From Pandoraea apista (lineage in GTDB: Bacteria > Pseudomonadota > Gammaproteobacteria > Burkholderiales > Burkholderiaceae), in assembly GCF_001465595.2 (NCBI RefSeq), contig NZ_CP013481.2, positions 4,216,001 to 4,280,000 on the forward strand: a stretch of DNA of 64,000 nt. The letters run 5' to 3'. The position numbers and the translations under genes are program-made. Positions 8,642 through 18,416 of this stretch are shown piece by piece (positions within the stretch are counted from its first letter, which is position 1; each line of letters begins with the position of its first letter). The notes below the pieces were generated by a model, which saw only the letters and a list, made by a program, of their open reading frames with translations, had not been told where the DNA came from and did not search any database.

Positions 8642-9684
8642 GCAGGCACCTTCTCGGCAAGCGCGAGCAATTTCGCGCAGGTGTCCGACTTGCTCGCGTA
8701 GTCCTTCCACGCCGTGCGCCGGGCAATGTCACGCCACTTCATCACGGTGGCCTCGTCGAGATCGTAGACCTTCGCACCGGCCTTGGTGTAGACGCTGGCG
8801 ATCTGCGCGTCGTCGGCCTTGGCCGCTTCCGTGCCGAACGCCTCGAGTTCCGCGCCCACTTGCAGAATCACCTGCTGCTGGTCCTTGGGCAACTTGTCGA
8901 AGATCTGTTTGGACATGAGCAACGGCTCGAGCATGAACCAGTAAGACTTGTTGCGCCCCGTGGTCAGATGCTTCGACACCTCTTCCAGACGGAACGACAT
9001 CAGACTGGTGGACGACGTCATCGCCGCATCCATCGCGCCCGTCTGCATGGCGGCATAGAGTTCGTTCGACGGCAACGAGATGACGGCCGCGCCGGCCTCC
9101 TTGAGCATCATGTCCATCTCGCGGCTGCCGCCGCGCACCTTGAGGCCCTTCGCGTCTTCGGGCGCGACAAGAGGTTTGGCTCGGCTCGCCACCCCCCCGG
9201 CTTGCCAGACCCAGCTCACGATTACGATGTTCTTCTCGGCGAGCACGTCCGTGAGCACCTTGCCGATCTCGCCGTTGCGCCAGGCGTTGCCCTGCGCGTA
9301 AGACGTTACGAGCCCCGGCATCAGACCGATGTTGAGCTCACGGATTTCTCCGCCCGCATAGGGCAGCGGATAGAGCGACAGATCGAGGGCGCCACGACGC
9401 AACGCGGAGAACTGCGCGTTGGTCTTCATCAGCGAACTGCCCGGATAGACCTGAAACTTGAGCGCGCCATTGGTGCGCTTCTCCACTTCCTGGGCGAACT
9501 TGCGGCATAGCCGGTCGCGGAAGTCGCCTTCAGTGAGGGTACCGCCGGGGAACTGGTGCGAAATCTTGAGCGGGCCGGTCTGCGCGAATGCGCTACCCCA
9601 GGGGCTGGCCAGACCGCCGGTAACGAGCGCCGAAGCGGCACCCAGCATGAGTTGCCGCCGCAGCGGGGAAAGGGTTGTCTCCAT
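8638..9684 (-). CDS. matP: TRAP transporter periplasmic substrate-binding protein (DctP type)
   Basis: A 348-residue periplasmic binding protein. The N-terminus METTLSPLRRQLMLGAASAL has a twin-arginine pair before a hydrophobic core, with probable cleavage after SAFA, so export by Tat or Sec is possible. The mature protein starts LKISHQFPGGTLTEGDFRDRLCRKF, followed by PGSSLMKTNAQFSALRRGALDLSLYP and the family-typical LKVRGGSREMDMMLKEAGA; the conserved Arg of this region usually contacts the carboxylate ligand. The ATG at 9684 is preceded by AGGAGA. It is the first gene of the minus-strand operon, facing the GntR/FCD regulator across a 343-base divergent region. Confidence 0.87.
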   Translation of the reverse strand: METTLSPLRRQLMLGAASALVTGGLASPWGSAFAQTGPLKISHQFPGGTLTEGDFRDRLCRKFAQEVEKRTNGALKFQVYPGSSLMKTNAQFSALRRGALDLSLYPLPYAGGEIRELNIGLMPGLVTSYAQGNAWRNGEIGKVLTDVLAEKNIVIVSWVWQAGGVASRAKPLVAPEDAKGLKVRGGSREMDMMLKEAGAAVISLPSNELYAAMQTGAMDAAMTSSTSLMSFRLEEVSKHLTTGRNKSYWFMLEPLLMSKQIFDKLPKDQQQVILQVGAELEAFGTEAAKADDAQIASVYTKAGAKVYDLDEATVMKWRDIARRTAWKDYASKSDTCAKLLALAEKVPA

Positions 9685-9881
9685 GGCGTCTCCTGTCACT
9701 TCTGTCAGTGATGAACCAGCGAAGCCCGGTGTCTGACATTGCCCGGCCCATGTCGGAAGACACGTCCCGGCTGCACCACCGGTTCGCCGGCACTGCATGT
9801 ACGGATGACTGCTTTAGTTTTCTGGGTGTTTCGAGTGCGCGAGTTGCCGCTCTCGGATTGAAATCGTATAGTTAATCCATC

Positions 9882-9896
9882 ACGGTGTATACAAAT
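9882..9896. promoter_or_regulatory. Putative MatR-type operator in the mat divergent region
   Basis: The 8-base palindrome TGTATACA at 9886-9893 sits in the sequence that reads TTTGTATACACCG on the minus strand. From memory, Rhizobium MatR was reported to bind TCTTGTATACACGA, and FadR/FCD-type regulators generally recognise TTGT-ACAA-like palindromes. The site is about 200 bases upstream of matP and 130 upstream of the regulator start, suitable for control of both. A weaker related motif (ATCGTATAGTT) lies at about 9862-9872. Confidence 0.6.
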
Positions 9897-10027
9897 CAAC
9901 CCCGCAAAAAATACATTTTCGGCGTTTACCCCGATCTTCAACGACGGGCTCACGCGGTACTTTGGCAACGATGCCCCCCACTTCAGCCCCGTTTGACGGG
10001 ATCGACACACGACCGAGCGAGAGCGTC

Positions 10028-10699
10028 ATGACCGTAAAACCGAAGCGATCGGAAGCGCTGCGACAGGCGATCGAAGAGAAGATTGCCGTGGGCGAGTACC
10101 CGCCCGGCATGCGGCTCGACGAGGTCGAACTAGCGAGCGCATTCGGCGTGTCGCGCACGCCGTTGCGCGAGGCGTTGATTCAGTTGGCGTCGTCGGGCGT
10201 AATCGAGATACGTCCCCGCCGAGGCGCGGTGGTCGCGCAGATCGATCCCCAGCGGCTGTGCGAGATGTTCGAAGTCATGGCCGAGCTGGAGTCGATGTGC
10301 GGACGGCTTGCCGCGCGCCGCATCACCGAAGACGAACTGGCGGAATTGCGCGAAACACACGAGGCCAGCCGGGCGGCGGCCGAAGCACGGGACATCGACA
10401 CGTATTACGAAGTCAACGCACGCTTTCATGCGCTGATCTATCAGGCGAGCCACAACGCCTATTTGCAGGAAACCGCGCTGCAACTGCACCGGCGGCTGCG
10501 CGTCTATCGCCGGCTGCAACTGCGCGTGCGGGATCGGCCGCACCAGTCGTTCGCGGAGCATGACGCCGTGTTTCGCGCCATCGAGTCGGGCGACGCCGAC
10601 GCGGCCTCCGACCATCTTCGTGGGCACGTCACGGTGCAGGGCGAACGCTTCGCCGATCTGATGGCGTCGTTGCGGGCGTTGGAGCGCAAGGCAAGCTGA
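10028..10699 (+). CDS. matR: GntR family regulator with FCD domain, likely regulator of malonate genes
   Basis: A 223-residue regulator from the ATG at 10028; starts at 9971 (ATG) or 9962 (TTG) would add up to 22 residues, and none has a strong ribosome site. The N-terminal winged helix is typical of FadR-like GntR proteins (LRQAIEEKIAVGEYPPGMRLDE, then VELASAFGVSRTPLREALIQLASSGVIEIRPRRGAVV). The C-terminal FCD all-helical ligand domain contains the expected acidic and histidine metal/ligand residues (EVNARFHALIYQASHN and SFAEHDAVFRAIESGDADAASDHLRGH). It is divergent from matPQM-matA-matB, so control by malonate or malonyl-CoA is inferred. A strong terminator follows the stop. Confidence 0.85.
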   Translation: MTVKPKRSEALRQAIEEKIAVGEYPPGMRLDEVELASAFGVSRTPLREALIQLASSGVIEIRPRRGAVVAQIDPQRLCEMFEVMAELESMCGRLAARRITEDELAELRETHEASRAAAEARDIDTYYEVNARFHALIYQASHNAYLQETALQLHRRLRVYRRLQLRVRDRPHQSFAEHDAVFRAIESGDADAASDHLRGHVTVQGERFADLMASLRALERKAS

Positions 10700-10733
10700 G
10701 TCAACTGAGCGAGCCCCTGCCAGTACCAAACAA

Positions 10734-10765
10734 AAGGGCCGCCGGAGAATCCTCCGGCGGCCCTT
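10734..10765. terminator. Bidirectional Rho-independent terminator
   Basis: A 14-bp perfect stem, AAGGGCCGCCGGAG (10734-10747) with CTCCGGCGGCCCTT (10752-10765), around the loop AATC, preceded by an A run. It lies between the ends of the convergent matR and lgt genes. Confidence 0.85.
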
Positions 10766-10811
10766 CATGTTACGTAACAGGCTGCGGTGCAGTGTCGAGC
10801 GACGCTATGCC

Positions 10812-11699
10812 TTACACGCGAGACGTCGTCGGGCGGCGATACGACCAGACCAGCATGATCACGCCCGCCACCACCATCGGCAGCGACAGCCACTGGCCCA
10901 TCGACAGACCGAACGAAAGCAGCCCGAGGAAGGCGTCGGGTTCGCGCGTGAATTCGGCGAGGAAGCGAAACGCCCCATACCCCACCAGGAACATGCCGGA
11001 TACGGCGCCGACCGGACGGGCGCGCCGCGCAAAGAACCACAACAGCAGGAATAGCGCCACGCCTTCGAGCGCAAATTCGAACAACTGCGACGGGTAGCGG
11101 GGCAATCCGTGGAACTGGGCGAACACCATCGCCATCGCCTGATCGGCCATGGCTTGCGGATGCGCCAGCACCCACTGCGCGTCCTCACCCGCCGCTTGCG
11201 GAAAGAGCATCGCGAAACGCGAATCGGGCGACGTCACACGCCCCCACAATTCGCCGTTGATGAAGTTGCCCAGACGGCCGGCCGCAAGCCCCAGCGGGAT
11301 CATCGGTGCAATGAGATCAGTGCCCTCGAGTAGAGAGTGCCCGCGGCGCCGCGTGAACAGCCACATGGCGACGAGCACGCCGAGGAACCCGCCGTGGAAC
11401 GACATGCCGCCTTCCCACACCTTGAAGATGTCGAGCGGGTTCGCCAGATAGAACGACAGCTTGTAGAAAATCACGTAACCCAGACGTCCGCCGAGAATCA
11501 CGCCGAGCACGCCGTAAAACAGCATGTCGTCGAGATCCTGTGCCTTCCAGCCTTGACTGGCGATGGAAGGCTGACGCACGCGCAGCCGGCCTACGAGCAG
11601 GAACAGAATGAAGCCGACCAGATACATCAGGCCGTACCAGCGGATAGCGAGCGGGCCGAGATGAATCGCGACCGGGTCGAATTGAGGATGAATCAGCAT
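10812..11699 (-). CDS. lgt: Prolipoprotein diacylglyceryl transferase
   Basis: A 295-residue inner-membrane enzyme that transfers diacylglycerol from phosphatidylglycerol to the lipobox cysteine, the first step of lipoprotein maturation. It begins [27 protein letters not shown], the standard Lgt start, and contains the [10 protein letters not shown] segment, the conserved HGGFLG near residues 100-105, and the [14 protein letters not shown] signature with catalytic-type residues. There are about seven membrane helices. Length is normal. It appears to be a single gene, convergent with matR and tail-to-tail separated from it by a strong terminator. Confidence 0.95.
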   Translation of the reverse strand: MLIHPQFDPVAIHLGPLAIRWYGLMYLVGFILFLLVGRLRVRQPSIASQGWKAQDLDDMLFYGVLGVILGGRLGYVIFYKLSFYLANPLDIFKVWEGGMSFHGGFLGVLVAMWLFTRRRGHSLLEGTDLIAPMIPLGLAAGRLGNFINGELWGRVTSPDSRFAMLFPQAAGEDAQWVLAHPQAMADQAMAMVFAQFHGLPRYPSQLFEFALEGVALFLLLWFFARRARPVGAVSGMFLVGYGAFRFLAEFTREPDAFLGLLSFGLSMGQWLSLPMVVAGVIMLVWSYRRPTTSRV

Positions 11700-11926
11700 G
11701 GATCAGAAGAATCGATTCGTGAACAAAAGTTCCGTCGGCGCAATGGCGGCTAATGGCGGCGGGTGCAACGCGAAACATGCCCCCTTGCCACCATCGAGTG
11801 ACACGCCGCGCACCGTCCACCGTCTCTTCGTCGGAGAGCGGCCCGGCATGTCTTGGGATGGGCAGCACAATACCACGAGCGCACTGCGTCGCGGCAGGCC
11901 AACGCACAGCATCTTCGTTCTGACGA

Positions 11927-12868
11927 TCAACTCGTCAGCGTCGCCCCCGGTGGCGTGTGCGCCACACCTCGCGCCGTCTCGAGAAAGCCTTCGAGCACGG
12001 GCGTGACTTCCGCCGTTCGCCAGAGCAAACCCGTCTCGATCAATGTGCTCGTCTCGCGCAGCATGCGATAGGTCACGCCAGTGCGCCGCAAATGGCATAG
12101 CGACTGCGGCACCAGGGCCACGCCCATGCCTGCCGAGACCAGACTCACGATGGTCTGCATCTGAATCGCCTCCTGCCCCACGCGGGGCGTGAGGCCAAGC
12201 GCGGCGTAGCATCCCATGATGATGTCGTAGAACGCAGGCGCCACGCGACGCGGAAAGATGACGAGCGGCTCGTCGGCAAAGTCGGCGAGACTTACCGGGG
12301 CGCCCGGGTCGCCCGGCTGGCCATCGGCGTCCGTATCGCCCTGACCGTCGGGCAGCGCGAGCATCAACGGCTCGCGCACGATCGGCAGATAGGAGAGCTC
12401 GTTGGCGTAGCGCGCGGGCACGGGCGGGATGAAGAGCCCGGCGTCGATACGGCCGTCCATGAGCGCTTCGACCTGCACGTCGCTCGTGGCTTCGAGCAGT
12501 TGCAGCCGCACGCGCGGATAACGCTCGCCGAACTCGCGCAACAGCGGCGGCAGAATGCCGTAGTCCGCCGTGGAGACGAAGCCCAGCGAGAGCGTGCCTA
12601 CCTCCCCGTGCGCCAGCCCCTGAGCGAGCGCCGGCAGCGCGTCGGCGTCGGCCAGAATACGCCGCACCTCGGGCAGCAGTTGGCGGCCAACCGCCGTCAA
12701 CTCCACCGACCGGTTGGTCCGCACGAACAGCGGCGCGCCCAGCGACGCCTCCAGCGCGCGAATCTGCTGCGACAGCGGCGGCTGCGTCATCGACAGGCGC
12801 TGTGCGGCGCGCCCGAAATGACGCTCTTCGGCCACCGCGACGAAGTATCTGAATTGCCGGAGATCCAT
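11927..12868 (-). CDS. LysR family transcriptional regulator, divergent from ilvD
   Basis: A 313-residue LysR-type protein. Residues 1-60 form the winged helix (MDLRQFRYFVAVAEERHFGRAA, then LSMTQPPLSQQIRALEASLGAPLFVRTNRSVELT). The remainder is the two-lobed effector domain, with an insertion of mostly Asp/Gly residues (GQGDTDADGQPGDPGAP) around residues 175-191 that I have not seen as a constant feature of the family. A LysR gene next to ilvD is common in Burkholderiaceae, so regulation of branched-chain amino acid genes is plausible but unproven. A 19-base palindrome lies between it and ilvD. Confidence 0.88.
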   Translation of the reverse strand: MDLRQFRYFVAVAEERHFGRAAQRLSMTQPPLSQQIRALEASLGAPLFVRTNRSVELTAVGRQLLPEVRRILADADALPALAQGLAHGEVGTLSLGFVSTADYGILPPLLREFGERYPRVRLQLLEATSDVQVEALMDGRIDAGLFIPPVPARYANELSYLPIVREPLMLALPDGQGDTDADGQPGDPGAPVSLADFADEPLVIFPRRVAPAFYDIIMGCYAALGLTPRVGQEAIQMQTIVSLVSAGMGVALVPQSLCHLRRTGVTYRMLRETSTLIETGLLWRTAEVTPVLEGFLETARGVAHTPPGATLTS

Positions 12869-12892
12869 GATATGTTTTTCGACTTAATCCGA

Positions 12893-12911
12893 GTCAAATA
12901 ATATATTTGAC
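12893..12911. promoter_or_regulatory. Perfect palindrome, probable LysR operator
   Basis: GTCAAATA (12893-12900) and TATTTGAC (12904-12911) form perfect 8-base arms around ATA. The site is 25 bases upstream of the LysR start and about 155 upstream of ilvD, in an AT-rich patch of an otherwise GC-rich region. Position and symmetry suit autoregulation and control of ilvD by the LysR protein. Confidence 0.6.
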
Positions 12912-13066
12912 AAGCATTCAAGGAAAGACGAATCTTGACGTCCGGCCGACACTGGCGCCAAGCGTGACGTTGGCGACATAACCCGCAACGCGCGAATCCA
13001 GTCCACAAAGAGCCTGGCGGCCCCGATTTTCGTTCATCCCACAAGCACAGCGTTTCAGAGACGACC

Positions 13067-14935
13067 ATGCCTCAATACCGTTCCCGCACCTCCACCCACG
13101 GCCGCAACATGGCTGGTGCCCGCGCCCTCTGGCGTGCCACCGGCATGACAGACGACGATTTCGGCAAGCCGATCATCGCCGTGGTGAACTCCTTCACGCA
13201 GTTCGTGCCGGGTCACGTGCACCTGCGCGATCTGGGCGCCATCGTGGCCAAGGAAATCGAAGCGGCTGGCGGCGTGGCCAAGGAATTCAACACCATCGCG
13301 GTAGACGACGGTATCGCCATGGGTCACGGCGGCATGCTGTACTCACTGCCGTCGCGCGAACTGATCGCCGACTCGGTGGAATACATGGTCAACGCGCACT
13401 GCGCCGACGCCATGGTCTGCATCTCCAACTGCGACAAGATCACCCCGGGCATGCTCATGGCCGCCATGCGCCTGAACATTCCGGTCGTGTTCGTCTCGGG
13501 CGGTCCGATGGAAGCGGGCAAGGTCAAGAACGGCGACGGGCAGGTGATCGCCAAGATCGACCTGATCGACGCCATGATCAAGGCGGCCGACCCCAAAATC
13601 AGCGATGCCGAAGTCGCGGAAGTCGAGCGCAGCGCCTGCCCGACGTGCGGTTCGTGCTCGGGCATGTTTACCGCCAACTCGATGAACTGCCTGACCGAGG
13701 CCATCGGTCTCGCCCTGCCGGGCAACGGCACCATCGTGGCCACACACGCCTGGCGTCGCGGGCTGTTCGAGCAGGCTGGCCGTCTCGTGGTCGATCTTTG
13801 CCGCCGCTACTATCAGGAAGACGACGCCTCGGTCCTGCCGCGCAACATCGCCACCAAGGCCGCGTTTGAAAACGCCATGGCGCTCGACGTCGCCATGGGC
13901 GGCTCGACCAACACCGTGCTGCACTTGCTCGCCGCCGCGCAGGAAGCGGGCGTCGACTTCAAGATGGCCGATATCGACCGCATCTCGCGCAACGTGCCGT
14001 GCCTGTGCAAGGCCGCTCCGGCGACCGACAAATACCACATCGAAGACGTGCACCGCGCTGGCGGCATCATCGGCATTCTGGGTGAACTCGCCCGCGGCGG
14101 CCTGCTCGACACGTCGTGCGGTAACGTTCACAGCGGCACGCTCGGCAACGCCATTGCGCAGTGGGATGTGAAGAACAGCGCCAACGATAAGGCGCAAACG
14201 TTCTACAGCGCCGCCCCCGGCGGGGTGCCCACGACCATCGCCTTCAGCCAGTCGTCGACCTACCCGTCGCTCGACCTGAACCGCGAAACCGGTTGCATCC
14301 GCGACAAGGAACACGCCTATACGAAGGACGGTGGTCTGGCCGTGCTGTACGGCAACCTCGCCGAGAAGGGCTGCATCGTGAAGACAGCCGGTGTGGACGA
14401 AGCGCAATGGGTGTTCACCGGCCGTGCCCGCGTGTTCGAGAGCCAGGACGACGCCGTGGAAGGCATTCTGGGCGACAAGGTCCAGCCCGGCGACGTGGTG
14501 GTGATCCGCTACGAAGGTCCGAAGGGCGGTCCGGGCATGCAGGAAATGCTGTACCCGACCTCGTACCTGAAGTCGAAGGGACTGGGCAAGACCTGCGCCC
14601 TGTTCACGGACGGCCGCTTCTCGGGCGGTTCGTCGGGTCTGGTGATCGGTCACGCCTCGCCGGAAGCGGCCGAAGGCGGCACCATCGGTCTGGTCGAAGA
14701 CGGCGACGTGATCGAAATCGACATCACCCAGCGCAAAATGCATCTGGCCGTGTCGGACGAAGAACTGGCCCGCCGCCGCGCCGCCATGGAAGCGCGTGGC
14801 GACGACGCATGGCAGCCGGTGGGCCGTGAGCGTGTCGTCTCGCAAGCCCTGCAGGCCTACGCGGCACTCGCGACCTCCGCCGACCGCGGTGCCGTGCGCG
14901 ATCTGTCGCAACTGAAGCTGGGTAAGCGCGGCTGA
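13067..14935 (+). CDS. ilvD: Dihydroxy-acid dehydratase, long (E. coli-like) form
   Basis: A 622-residue enzyme of the IlvD/Edd family that dehydrates 2,3-dihydroxy-isovalerate and -methylvalerate to 2-oxo acids in valine, isoleucine and pantothenate synthesis. It starts [27 protein letters not shown] like the E. coli enzyme. Cluster cysteines lie in [12 protein letters not shown] and in [19 protein letters not shown] (about residues 190-208). The C-terminal [21 protein letters not shown] is intact. Length matches the E. coli type usually found with a [4Fe-4S] cluster. It is followed 220 bases later by a second, shorter ilvD of a different subfamily. Confidence 0.95.
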   Translation: MPQYRSRTSTHGRNMAGARALWRATGMTDDDFGKPIIAVVNSFTQFVPGHVHLRDLGAIVAKEIEAAGGVAKEFNTIAVDDGIAMGHGGMLYSLPSRELIADSVEYMVNAHCADAMVCISNCDKITPGMLMAAMRLNIPVVFVSGGPMEAGKVKNGDGQVIAKIDLIDAMIKAADPKISDAEVAEVERSACPTCGSCSGMFTANSMNCLTEAIGLALPGNGTIVATHAWRRGLFEQAGRLVVDLCRRYYQEDDASVLPRNIATKAAFENAMALDVAMGGSTNTVLHLLAAAQEAGVDFKMADIDRISRNVPCLCKAAPATDKYHIEDVHRAGGIIGILGELARGGLLDTSCGNVHSGTLGNAIAQWDVKNSANDKAQTFYSAAPGGVPTTIAFSQSSTYPSLDLNRETGCIRDKEHAYTKDGGLAVLYGNLAEKGCIVKTAGVDEAQWVFTGRARVFESQDDAVEGILGDKVQPGDVVVIRYEGPKGGPGMQEMLYPTSYLKSKGLGKTCALFTDGRFSGGSSGLVIGHASPEAAEGGTIGLVEDGDVIEIDITQRKMHLAVSDEELARRRAAMEARGDDAWQPVGRERVVSQALQAYAALATSADRGAVRDLSQLKLGKRG

Positions 14936-15155
14936 GACCCGCGATAGGTCGTACGCCAGTCGTGAATCGACTGGATCGGGAGCGGTGGCAAGGCCAAGGC
15001 CTCGCCACCGCTCCCCGGCAGGAATACAGTAGCGACATCAGACGGCCATCCGCCAGCCGGACATGCCGCCGGCAAGACAGCGTGATACAACAACGCCTAT
15101 GTGCGACGCTGCGACGGCTCGTGGCGTGGCGCATCCCCACAAGGAGAGAGACGTC

Positions 15156-16829
15156 ATGGCATTCAACCGTCGTTCGCGAAATGTCACGCAAGGCGTGGCG
15201 CGTTCGCCCAACCGCTCGATGTACTACGCGCTGGGCTACAAGGAAGAAGACTTCGACAACCCGATGATCGGCGTGGCCAACGGCCACTCGACGATCACCC
15301 CGTGCAACGCGGGGCTTCAACGTCTCACCGACGCCGCCGTCGACGCCATCAAAACCCATCAGGCCAATCCGCAGACTTTCGGCACCCCGACCATCTCCGA
15401 CGGCATGTCCATGGGCACGGAGGGCATGAAGTACTCGCTCGTCTCGCGCGAAGTCATTGCCGACTGCATCGAAACTGCCGTGCAGGGGCAGTGGATGGAC
15501 GGCGTGGTTGTGATTGGCGGCTGCGACAAGAACATGCCGGGCGGCATGATCGCACTGGCGCGGATCAACGTACCGGGCATCTATGTCTACGGCGGCACCA
15601 TCAAGCCGGGCAACTGGAAAGGCAAGGACCTCACCATCGTCTCGTCGTTCGAGGCTGTGGGCGAATTCACGGCCGGGCGCATGACCGAGGCCGATTTCAA
15701 GGGCATCGAGAAGAACGCTTGTCCGTCGACCGGCTCTTGCGGCGGCATGTACACGGCCAACACGATGAGTTCGTCATTCGAGGCGCTGGGCATGTCGTTG
15801 CTGTACTCGTCGACCATGGCCAATCCCGATCAGGAGAAAGTCGACTCCGCCGCCGAATCGGCGCGAGTGCTGATCGAGGCCGTCAAGAAAGACATCAAAC
15901 CGCGTGACATCATCACGCGCAAGTCCATCGAAAACGCGGTGGCACTCATCATGGCTACAGGCGGCTCCACCAATGCCGTGCTGCACTATCTCGCCATTGC
16001 CCACGCCGCCGACGTCGAATGGAGCATCGAAGACTTCGAACGGATTCGTGCGCGTGTGCCGGTCATCTGCGACCTGAAGCCGTCGGGCAAGTATGTGGCG
16101 ACGGACCTGCACAAGGCCGGCGGCATTCCGCAAGTGCTCAAGATTCTGCTCGACGCAGGCCTGCTGCACGGTGACTGCCTGACGATCACCGGCCGCACCA
16201 TCGCCGAAGAATTGAAGGACGTGCCCTCGGTGCCCCGCGCCGATCAACACGTCATCTTCCCTATCGACAAAGCGCTCTACAAGGAAGGCCATCTCGCCAT
16301 CCTCAAGGGCAATCTGGCGGAAGATGGCGCGGTCGCGAAGATCACCGGCCTGAAGAATCCGGTCATCACGGGGCCGGCGCGCGTGTTCGACGACGAGCAA
16401 AGCGCGATGGAAGCGATCCTCAGCGACAAGATTCAGTCGGGCGACATTCTCGTGCTGCGCTATCTCGGCCCGAAGGGGGGACCGGGCATGCCGGAGATGC
16501 TGGCCCCGACCTCGGCCATCATCGGCAAGGGGCTTGGCGAGTCGGTCGGGTTCATCACCGACGGCCGCTTCTCGGGCGGGACGTGGGGCATGGTGGTCGG
16601 CCACGTGGCGCCGGAGGCATACGTCGGCGGCACCATCGCCCTCGTGCACGAAGGCGACTCAATCACCATCGACGCGCACAAGCTGCTGTTGCAGCTCAAT
16701 GTACCGGACGACGAACTCGCGCGACGCCGTGCCGCGTGGAAAGCGCCGGCACCGCGTTACACGCGGGGTGTTCTGGCGAAGTACGCAGCGCTGGCTCTGC
16801 CGGCCAACAAGGGCGGCTCGACGGGCTGA
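15156..16829 (+). CDS. ilvD: Dihydroxy-acid dehydratase, short form (second copy)
   Basis: A 557-residue IlvD-family protein clearly different from its upstream neighbour. It starts [20 protein letters not shown] at the ATG at 15156, which has a strong AAGGAGAG site; an in-frame ATG at 15063 is less likely. Cluster ligands are in [13 protein letters not shown] and [18 protein letters not shown], with only two cysteines in the second motif where the long form has three, the pattern usual in the shorter [2Fe-2S]-type enzymes. [21 protein letters not shown] is intact. It may be an oxygen-tolerant isoenzyme or act on a sugar acid; dehydration of branched-chain precursors is the default expectation. 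A strong terminator follows. Confidence 0.9.
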   Translation: MAFNRRSRNVTQGVARSPNRSMYYALGYKEEDFDNPMIGVANGHSTITPCNAGLQRLTDAAVDAIKTHQANPQTFGTPTISDGMSMGTEGMKYSLVSREVIADCIETAVQGQWMDGVVVIGGCDKNMPGGMIALARINVPGIYVYGGTIKPGNWKGKDLTIVSSFEAVGEFTAGRMTEADFKGIEKNACPSTGSCGGMYTANTMSSSFEALGMSLLYSSTMANPDQEKVDSAAESARVLIEAVKKDIKPRDIITRKSIENAVALIMATGGSTNAVLHYLAIAHAADVEWSIEDFERIRARVPVICDLKPSGKYVATDLHKAGGIPQVLKILLDAGLLHGDCLTITGRTIAEELKDVPSVPRADQHVIFPIDKALYKEGHLAILKGNLAEDGAVAKITGLKNPVITGPARVFDDEQSAMEAILSDKIQSGDILVLRYLGPKGGPGMPEMLAPTSAIIGKGLGESVGFITDGRFSGGTWGMVVGHVAPEAYVGGTIALVHEGDSITIDAHKLLLQLNVPDDELARRRAAWKAPAPRYTRGVLAKYAALALPANKGGSTG

Positions 16830-16859
16830 TGTCAGGCTGATACCGATCACACCACGGCT

Positions 16860-16897
16860 AACGGCACGTCCGTCTCACATGGCGGACGTGCCGTTTT
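16860..16897 (+). terminator. Rho-independent terminator after the second ilvD
   Basis: A 13-bp perfect stem, AACGGCACGTCCG (16860-16872) with CGGACGTGCCGTT (16883-16895), around a 10-base loop and ending in a short T run. Confidence 0.85.
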
Positions 16898-17052
16898 CAC
16901 GCTTGGCCCACGAACAAGGAAAGCGCTACAATCCGCGCATCGGGCGCGTGGTCAGCCGGGTGCGGGTCGCGTCTGCAGAGGCGGCGATAGCACCTGCGTG
17001 CCTTTATGCCGTTTCGCAGCTTGATGCATTTTCACTGACGTGAAGTGTTCCT

Positions 17053-17370
17053 ATGCCGCATAAGCCGACCGCACCGCCCCGCACAGGGCCGAGTAAAATC
17101 CGCGCGACCTATGCCGTGGCGCTGACCCTCGGCATTCCGTTGCAGGGTTGCACATTGCATGGCGCCCCCTCTCGCGAGCTCTTCGGCGCGTACTTTCCCC
17201 TCTGGCTTCTGGGCGGCGTCATCGGCCTGTTCGCCGCATGGCTCGCGCACCGCCTCAGCGTCGCGATGCGATGGACGCAAATCGTGCCGCTCCAGCTCAG
17301 CGTCTGCCTGTCGATCGGTATCACCGTGGCAGCCCTCGTCTGGCTCGTAGGAACAGGACAGTTGCTATGA
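17053..17370 (+). CDS. ytcA: YtcA family small membrane lipoprotein
   Basis: A 105-residue protein with a lipobox-like LQGC near residues 31-34 (GIPLQGCTLHGAPSRELFGAYFP) and two later hydrophobic helices (LWLLGGVIGLFAAWLAHRL and VCLSIGITVAALVWLV). This matches YtcA, the small protein encoded just upstream of mdtN in E. coli, whose role in the efflux complex is unknown. The segment before the lipobox is longer than a normal signal peptide, so a downstream start cannot be excluded. Its stop overlaps the next start as ATGA, so it is translationally coupled to mdtN. Confidence 0.8.
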   Translation: MPHKPTAPPRTGPSKIRATYAVALTLGIPLQGCTLHGAPSRELFGAYFPLWLLGGVIGLFAAWLAHRLSVAMRWTQIVPLQLSVCLSIGITVAALVWLVGTGQLL

Positions 17371-18416
17371 AAATGGCCGGCAAAAGCAAAGCCCCGCTCA
17401 AAGGACGGCTGATCGCGCTGGCGATCATCCTTGTTGGCATCATCGTCGCCTGCTACGCCAACTACCGCTCGACGCAATTCCCCTCGACCGACGACGCCGC
17501 CATCGATGCCGATGTCGTGCACGTTGCCACGCCCGTTGGCGGACGCATCGTCAGGCTGGCGGTGCAGGAAAATCAGCGTGTCGCGAAGGGCGACGTTCTC
17601 TACGAAATCGACGCCGTTCCCTATCGTCTCGTGCTGGCCCAGACGCGCGCCGATCTCGAACTGGCCCGCGCCGCGCTCGATACCCGGCAGAAAACCATCT
17701 ACAACGAGCAGGCCAACGCCACGATTGCCGACGACCAGACCAGCAAGTCGATGCATAACTATGCGCTGGCGACTCGCAATGTCGAACGGCTTACGCCGCT
17801 GGCCGCCAAGGGCTACGTGTCGCAGCAGCAACTCGATCAGGCGCAGGTCGCCCAGCGCGACGCCGAACTGTCGATGAAGCAGGCGAAGGCGCAGAAGGCG
17901 GCCAGCGCACAGAGCGTTGGCGACGAGGCGGGTGCGCTGGCGACCGTCCGTGCTCGCGAAGCCGCGGTCGCCCTCGCGCAGCACAACCTCGACGACACCG
18001 TCGTGCGCGCACCGCAGAACGGCTACGTCACGGGGCTCACCGTACTCTCCGGCGAAACGGTTGCGCCGAGTCAGTCGCTCTTCACGCTGGTGCACGCCGA
18101 CGAATGGTTTGCCGTTGCCAACTTCCGGGAAGGCGCCCTCTCGCACATTCAGGTCGGCGATTGCGCGACGGTCTACTCGATGATCGACCGAAGTCAGGCC
18201 ATCGCCGGCAAGGTCGTGGGGATCGGCGCGGGTATCGCCGACGCCGGACGCATCAACCTGCCGCGCGCATTGCCGATCGTGCAGGCGTCGGTGAATTGGG
18301 TGAGGGTGGCGCAGCGGTTCCCGGTGCGCGTTGCATTACATGAGCCAGCCGAACGGCTGGTCCGCATCGGTGCCAGCGCTGTCGTGGAGATCAGACATGG
18401 CGCTGCCTGCCGGTGA
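17367..18416 (+). CDS. mdtN: Efflux periplasmic adaptor (MdtN-type, HlyD/EmrA family)
   Basis: A 349-residue membrane-fusion protein. One N-terminal helix (LIALAIILVGIIVACYANY) anchors it, then STDDAAIDADVVHVATPVGGRIVRLAVQENQRVAKGDVLYEID forms the biotinyl-lipoyl half. An alpha-helical hairpin of about 110 residues is followed by DTVVRAPQNGYVTGLTVLSGETV and the beta-barrel. It should bridge the inner-membrane FUSC protein and the outer-membrane factor encoded next. The start at 17367 is set by ATGA overlap with ytcA and a GGAACAGGACA purine region. Its end overlaps mdtO by 20 bases. Confidence 0.9.
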   Translation: MKMAGKSKAPLKGRLIALAIILVGIIVACYANYRSTQFPSTDDAAIDADVVHVATPVGGRIVRLAVQENQRVAKGDVLYEIDAVPYRLVLAQTRADLELARAALDTRQKTIYNEQANATIADDQTSKSMHNYALATRNVERLTPLAAKGYVSQQQLDQAQVAQRDAELSMKQAKAQKAASAQSVGDEAGALATVRAREAAVALAQHNLDDTVVRAPQNGYVTGLTVLSGETVAPSQSLFTLVHADEWFAVANFREGALSHIQVGDCATVYSMIDRSQAIAGKVVGIGAGIADAGRINLPRALPIVQASVNWVRVAQRFPVRVALHEPAERLVRIGASAVVEIRHGAACR

